Shown here piece after piece: positions 5,483 through 7,036 of a stretch of DNA of 7,036 nt. Every line of letters starts with the position of its first letter. The stretch's first letter is position 1. The stretch covers positions 1-7,036 of the forward strand of contig RFIY01000315.1 of NCBI GenBank assembly GCA_003695505.1, read 5' to 3'. The DNA is from Candidatus Dadabacteria bacterium. Lineage in GTDB: Bacteria > J088. The translations under genes and the position numbers were made by a program. The notes beneath the pieces were generated by a model. It saw only the letters and a program-made list of their open reading frames with translations. It searched no databases and was not told the DNA's origin.

Positions 5483-6693
5483 GTGACTTTTTTCAAAACG
5501 GCCCCATCGCGACCTTTCACAATCTGACGAATCGTCCAGTCGAATCGCTCGAAGGCGAGATTCGCGAGCTGGTGGGGCGGCGCCCGGTCGCGCTCGTCCT
5601 GCCGTCGTTGTTCGAAGAAATCGGCACGCCGGCACTCGACAAGATCGTTGCGGAGCTGTCGAACGTCGACTACCTGACCAAAATCGTCATCGGTCTCGAT
5701 CGTGCTAATGAAGCCGAGTTTCAGCAGGCACGTGAGTACTTCGCCCGCCTGCCGCAACGAACCTGGATTCTCTGGAATGACGGGCCGCGGCTGTCGAATC
5801 TGCGTGAGGAGCTGGCCGACCGCGGACTCTACACCGGTGAGCCAGGCAAGGGTCGAAATGTCTGGATGTGCTATGGCTTTGTCCTTGCGGTTGACGAGGT
5901 CGAGGTCGTCGCGCTGCATGATGGCGACATCCTGACCTATGACCGTTCGTTGTTGGCACGACTGATCTATCCGGCGCTACACCGAGCCTTTCCTTACGAG
6001 TTCACAAAGGCCTATTTCAGTCGCATCGGGGGAGGGCGTCTGCATGGCCGAGTTGCGCGGCTGTTCGTGACGCCGTTGATCCGTGCCTTGCGGATGTTAT
6101 TCCCGACGTCGAAATATCTGGAGTACATGGATGCGTTCCGCTATCCGCTGGCCGGCGAAATGTCGATCGGAATGGGTACACTGTCAACCTTGCGTATCCC
6201 GAGTGACTGGGGGCTGGAAATCGGGTTGCTGACCGAGATGTATCGTAATCTCAGTGTCAAGCAGATTTGCCAGGTCGATATCAGTGACAACTACGAGCAC
6301 AAGCACAAACCGCTCGACCTGTCGCAGCGATCGAGCGGGTTGGGGCGGATGGCCGAGGAAATCGCCAAATCGCTGTTCCGTTCGCTGGCGGCCATCGGGT
6401 ACGACCTGCAGCCGGCGCGGTTTCAGACGATCCGCGCGACGTACTACCGGCAGGCGCTGGAAATGCTCGAGCGCTACGAGCGGGATGCGTCGATGAATGG
6501 ACTCGCACTGGACCTCCATATGGAAGAACAGGCCATCGAGCTGTTTACGGACGCGATCATGGATGCCGGAGAGCGCTTCATCCGAAACCCGCGAGAGCGG
6601 GCGCTCATTCCGTCCTGGCGCCGGGTCAGGAGTGCCGTGCCGGATATTTACGAACGTTTTCGTGAGGCCGTAGAGCTGGACAATGCCGACTGA
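5479..6693 (+). CDS. gpgS: glucosyl-3-phosphoglycerate synthase (GT81)
   Basis: Retaining glycosyltransferase with a GT-A fold that transfers glucose from an NDP-glucose donor to the 2-hydroxyl of 3-phosphoglycerate, the first step of glucosylglycerate synthesis. At 404 residues it is typical for the family. Landmarks: an N-terminal MSDFFQNGPIATFHNL block, nucleotide-binding strand ALVLPSLFEE (38-47), IVIGLDRA (69-76), WNDGPRL (99-105), GKGRNVW (123-129), the metal-binding D-x-D in LHDGDI (D148, D150), YPLAGEMS (222-229), SDWGLEIG (242-249), and EHKHK (273-277), whose histidines may complete the metal site. It looks like the bacterial GT81 GpgS group, not the GT55 mannosyl-3-phosphoglycerate synthase of Thermus and Pyrococcus. 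The ATG overlaps the stop of the phosphatase gene. No membrane segment is evident. Donor choice (GDP- or UDP-glucose, or GDP-mannose) cannot be read from the sequence. Confidence 0.9.
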   Translation: MSDFFQNGPIATFHNLTNRPVESLEGEIRELVGRRPVALVLPSLFEEIGTPALDKIVAELSNVDYLTKIVIGLDRANEAEFQQAREYFARLPQRTWILWNDGPRLSNLREELADRGLYTGEPGKGRNVWMCYGFVLAVDEVEVVALHDGDILTYDRSLLARLIYPALHRAFPYEFTKAYFSRIGGGRLHGRVARLFVTPLIRALRMLFPTSKYLEYMDAFRYPLAGEMSIGMGTLSTLRIPSDWGLEIGLLTEMYRNLSVKQICQVDISDNYEHKHKPLDLSQRSSGLGRMAEEIAKSLFRSLAAIGYDLQPARFQTIRATYYRQALEMLERYERDASMNGLALDLHMEEQAIELFTDAIMDAGERFIRNPRERALIPSWRRVRSAVPDIYERFREAVELDNAD

Positions 6694-6715
6694 ATGAGGC
6701 AGTCCGTGGGGCGAG

Positions 6716-7036
6716 TTATCCGCGCGCTGCGCGGGACCGCGTGCGCTGGCAGAACAGACCGTATAACCACGGCCGCAACCAGTGAAACGTACGCATCTGT
6801 TGCCGAATCTCTTCTTCGGCGTAGCGGATGCTGTAGCGCCAGGTTTTGTAGTCGAAGGACAGAGAGCGCGCGAAGTAGAGGGGCTTGAGCGCCTCGATCA
6901 GTTGTTCGCGTTCGCTGCCATATTCGCAGAAACGAAACAGCATCAGGTACACGACCGTGGCCCACTCCTCGGCGCTCATGTCGTAGTGGTCGGCGTGAAC
7001 CATTGCGGTCATCCGGGTCAGGACGATGCCGGGCAA
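6716..7036 (-). CDS. 3' part of a convergent gene, unknown; possibly glycosyltransferase C-terminus
   Basis: The last 106 codons of a minus-strand gene that runs off the right edge. The first visible codon (TTG at 7036-7034) is at the window boundary with no ribosome site visible, so I treat the gene as partial. The stop is TAA at 6718-6716. The segment is rich in aromatic and charged residues (EEWATVVYLMLFRF, LKPLYFARSLSF, TWRYSIRYAEEEIRQQ) and ends in a basic tail QRTRSRAARG. It has no signal peptide and looks helical. The pattern of W-x-x-VVY, then PLYFAR-x-x-SF, then an AEE-I helix recalls the C-terminal region of glycosyltransferase-like proteins that I associate with GpgS loci. This is pattern memory, not a domain match. 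It ends 22 bases from the gpgS stop, tail to tail. Confidence 0.6.
   Translation of the reverse strand: MPGIVLTRMTAMVHADHYDMSAEEWATVVYLMLFRFCEYGSEREQLIEALKPLYFARSLSFDYKTWRYSIRYAEEEIRQQMRTFHWLRPWLYGLFCQRTRSRAARG

Noticed and set aside
4631-5635. Long minus-strand open frame (334 codons) across gpgP and the start of gpgS
   Set aside because: It is antisense to two genes with intact catalytic motifs and matches no family I recognise. It is rich in Arg, Pro and Gln and spans the ATGA junction without respecting it.
6720-6734. CCGCGC-GCT-GCGCGG hairpin between gpgS and the convergent gene as a two-way terminator
   Set aside because: The stem is only six base pairs, lies inside the end of the minus-strand coding region, and has no T-tract on either strand.

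Overview
The window reads as a GC-rich (roughly 60% by eye) chromosomal stretch from a Gram-negative bacterium, most likely a proteobacterium. The pointers are a lipoprotein signal peptide with an outer-membrane-type residue after the lipidated cysteine, a BioF close to the proteobacterial type, and a CRP/FNR-type operator. A marine or salt-tolerant gammaproteobacterium would fit the compatible-solute genes, but the genus cannot be fixed from this sequence.

Layout, left to right. (1) bioF at 32-1216 (+) encodes 8-amino-7-oxononanoate synthase of biotin synthesis. It starts with TTG behind a clear GGGAG ribosome site. (2) A short intergenic region at 1217-1369 holds a possible sigma-70 promoter overlapped by a GTAAAC/GTTTAC inverted repeat. 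(3) A large exported lipoprotein gene at 1370-4438 (+) encodes three PKD-like domains, an IPT/TIG domain, a nidogen-like domain, an Ig-like domain and a C-terminal seven-repeat beta-propeller. It is followed by a hairpin and then a very strong intrinsic terminator at 4491-4527. (4) A two-gene operon (+) follows: a HAD-IIB phosphatase of the mannosyl-3-phosphoglycerate phosphatase family (about 4673-5482), overlapped by ATGA with a GT81 glucosyl-3-phosphoglycerate synthase (5479-6693). (5) The 3' end of a convergent minus-strand gene (6716-7036) runs off the right edge.

The operon makes biochemical sense. GpgS joins glucose from an NDP-sugar to 3-phosphoglycerate, and the phosphatase removes the phosphate to give glucosylglycerate, a compatible solute. 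Its upstream region is the most interesting regulatory DNA here. A near-consensus FNR/ANR-type box (TTGAT-N4-GTCAA) is centred about 42 bases before the predicted transcription start of a TACAAT -10 box that lacks a recognisable -35. That is the geometry of a class II, activator-dependent promoter. The same geometry argues against the longest reading frame's TTG start, and it leaves a GGGAGG ribosome site pointing at a possible ATT start codon. I saw no tRNA, rRNA, CRISPR array, insertion sequence or phage gene. No gap between genes exceeds 300 bases.
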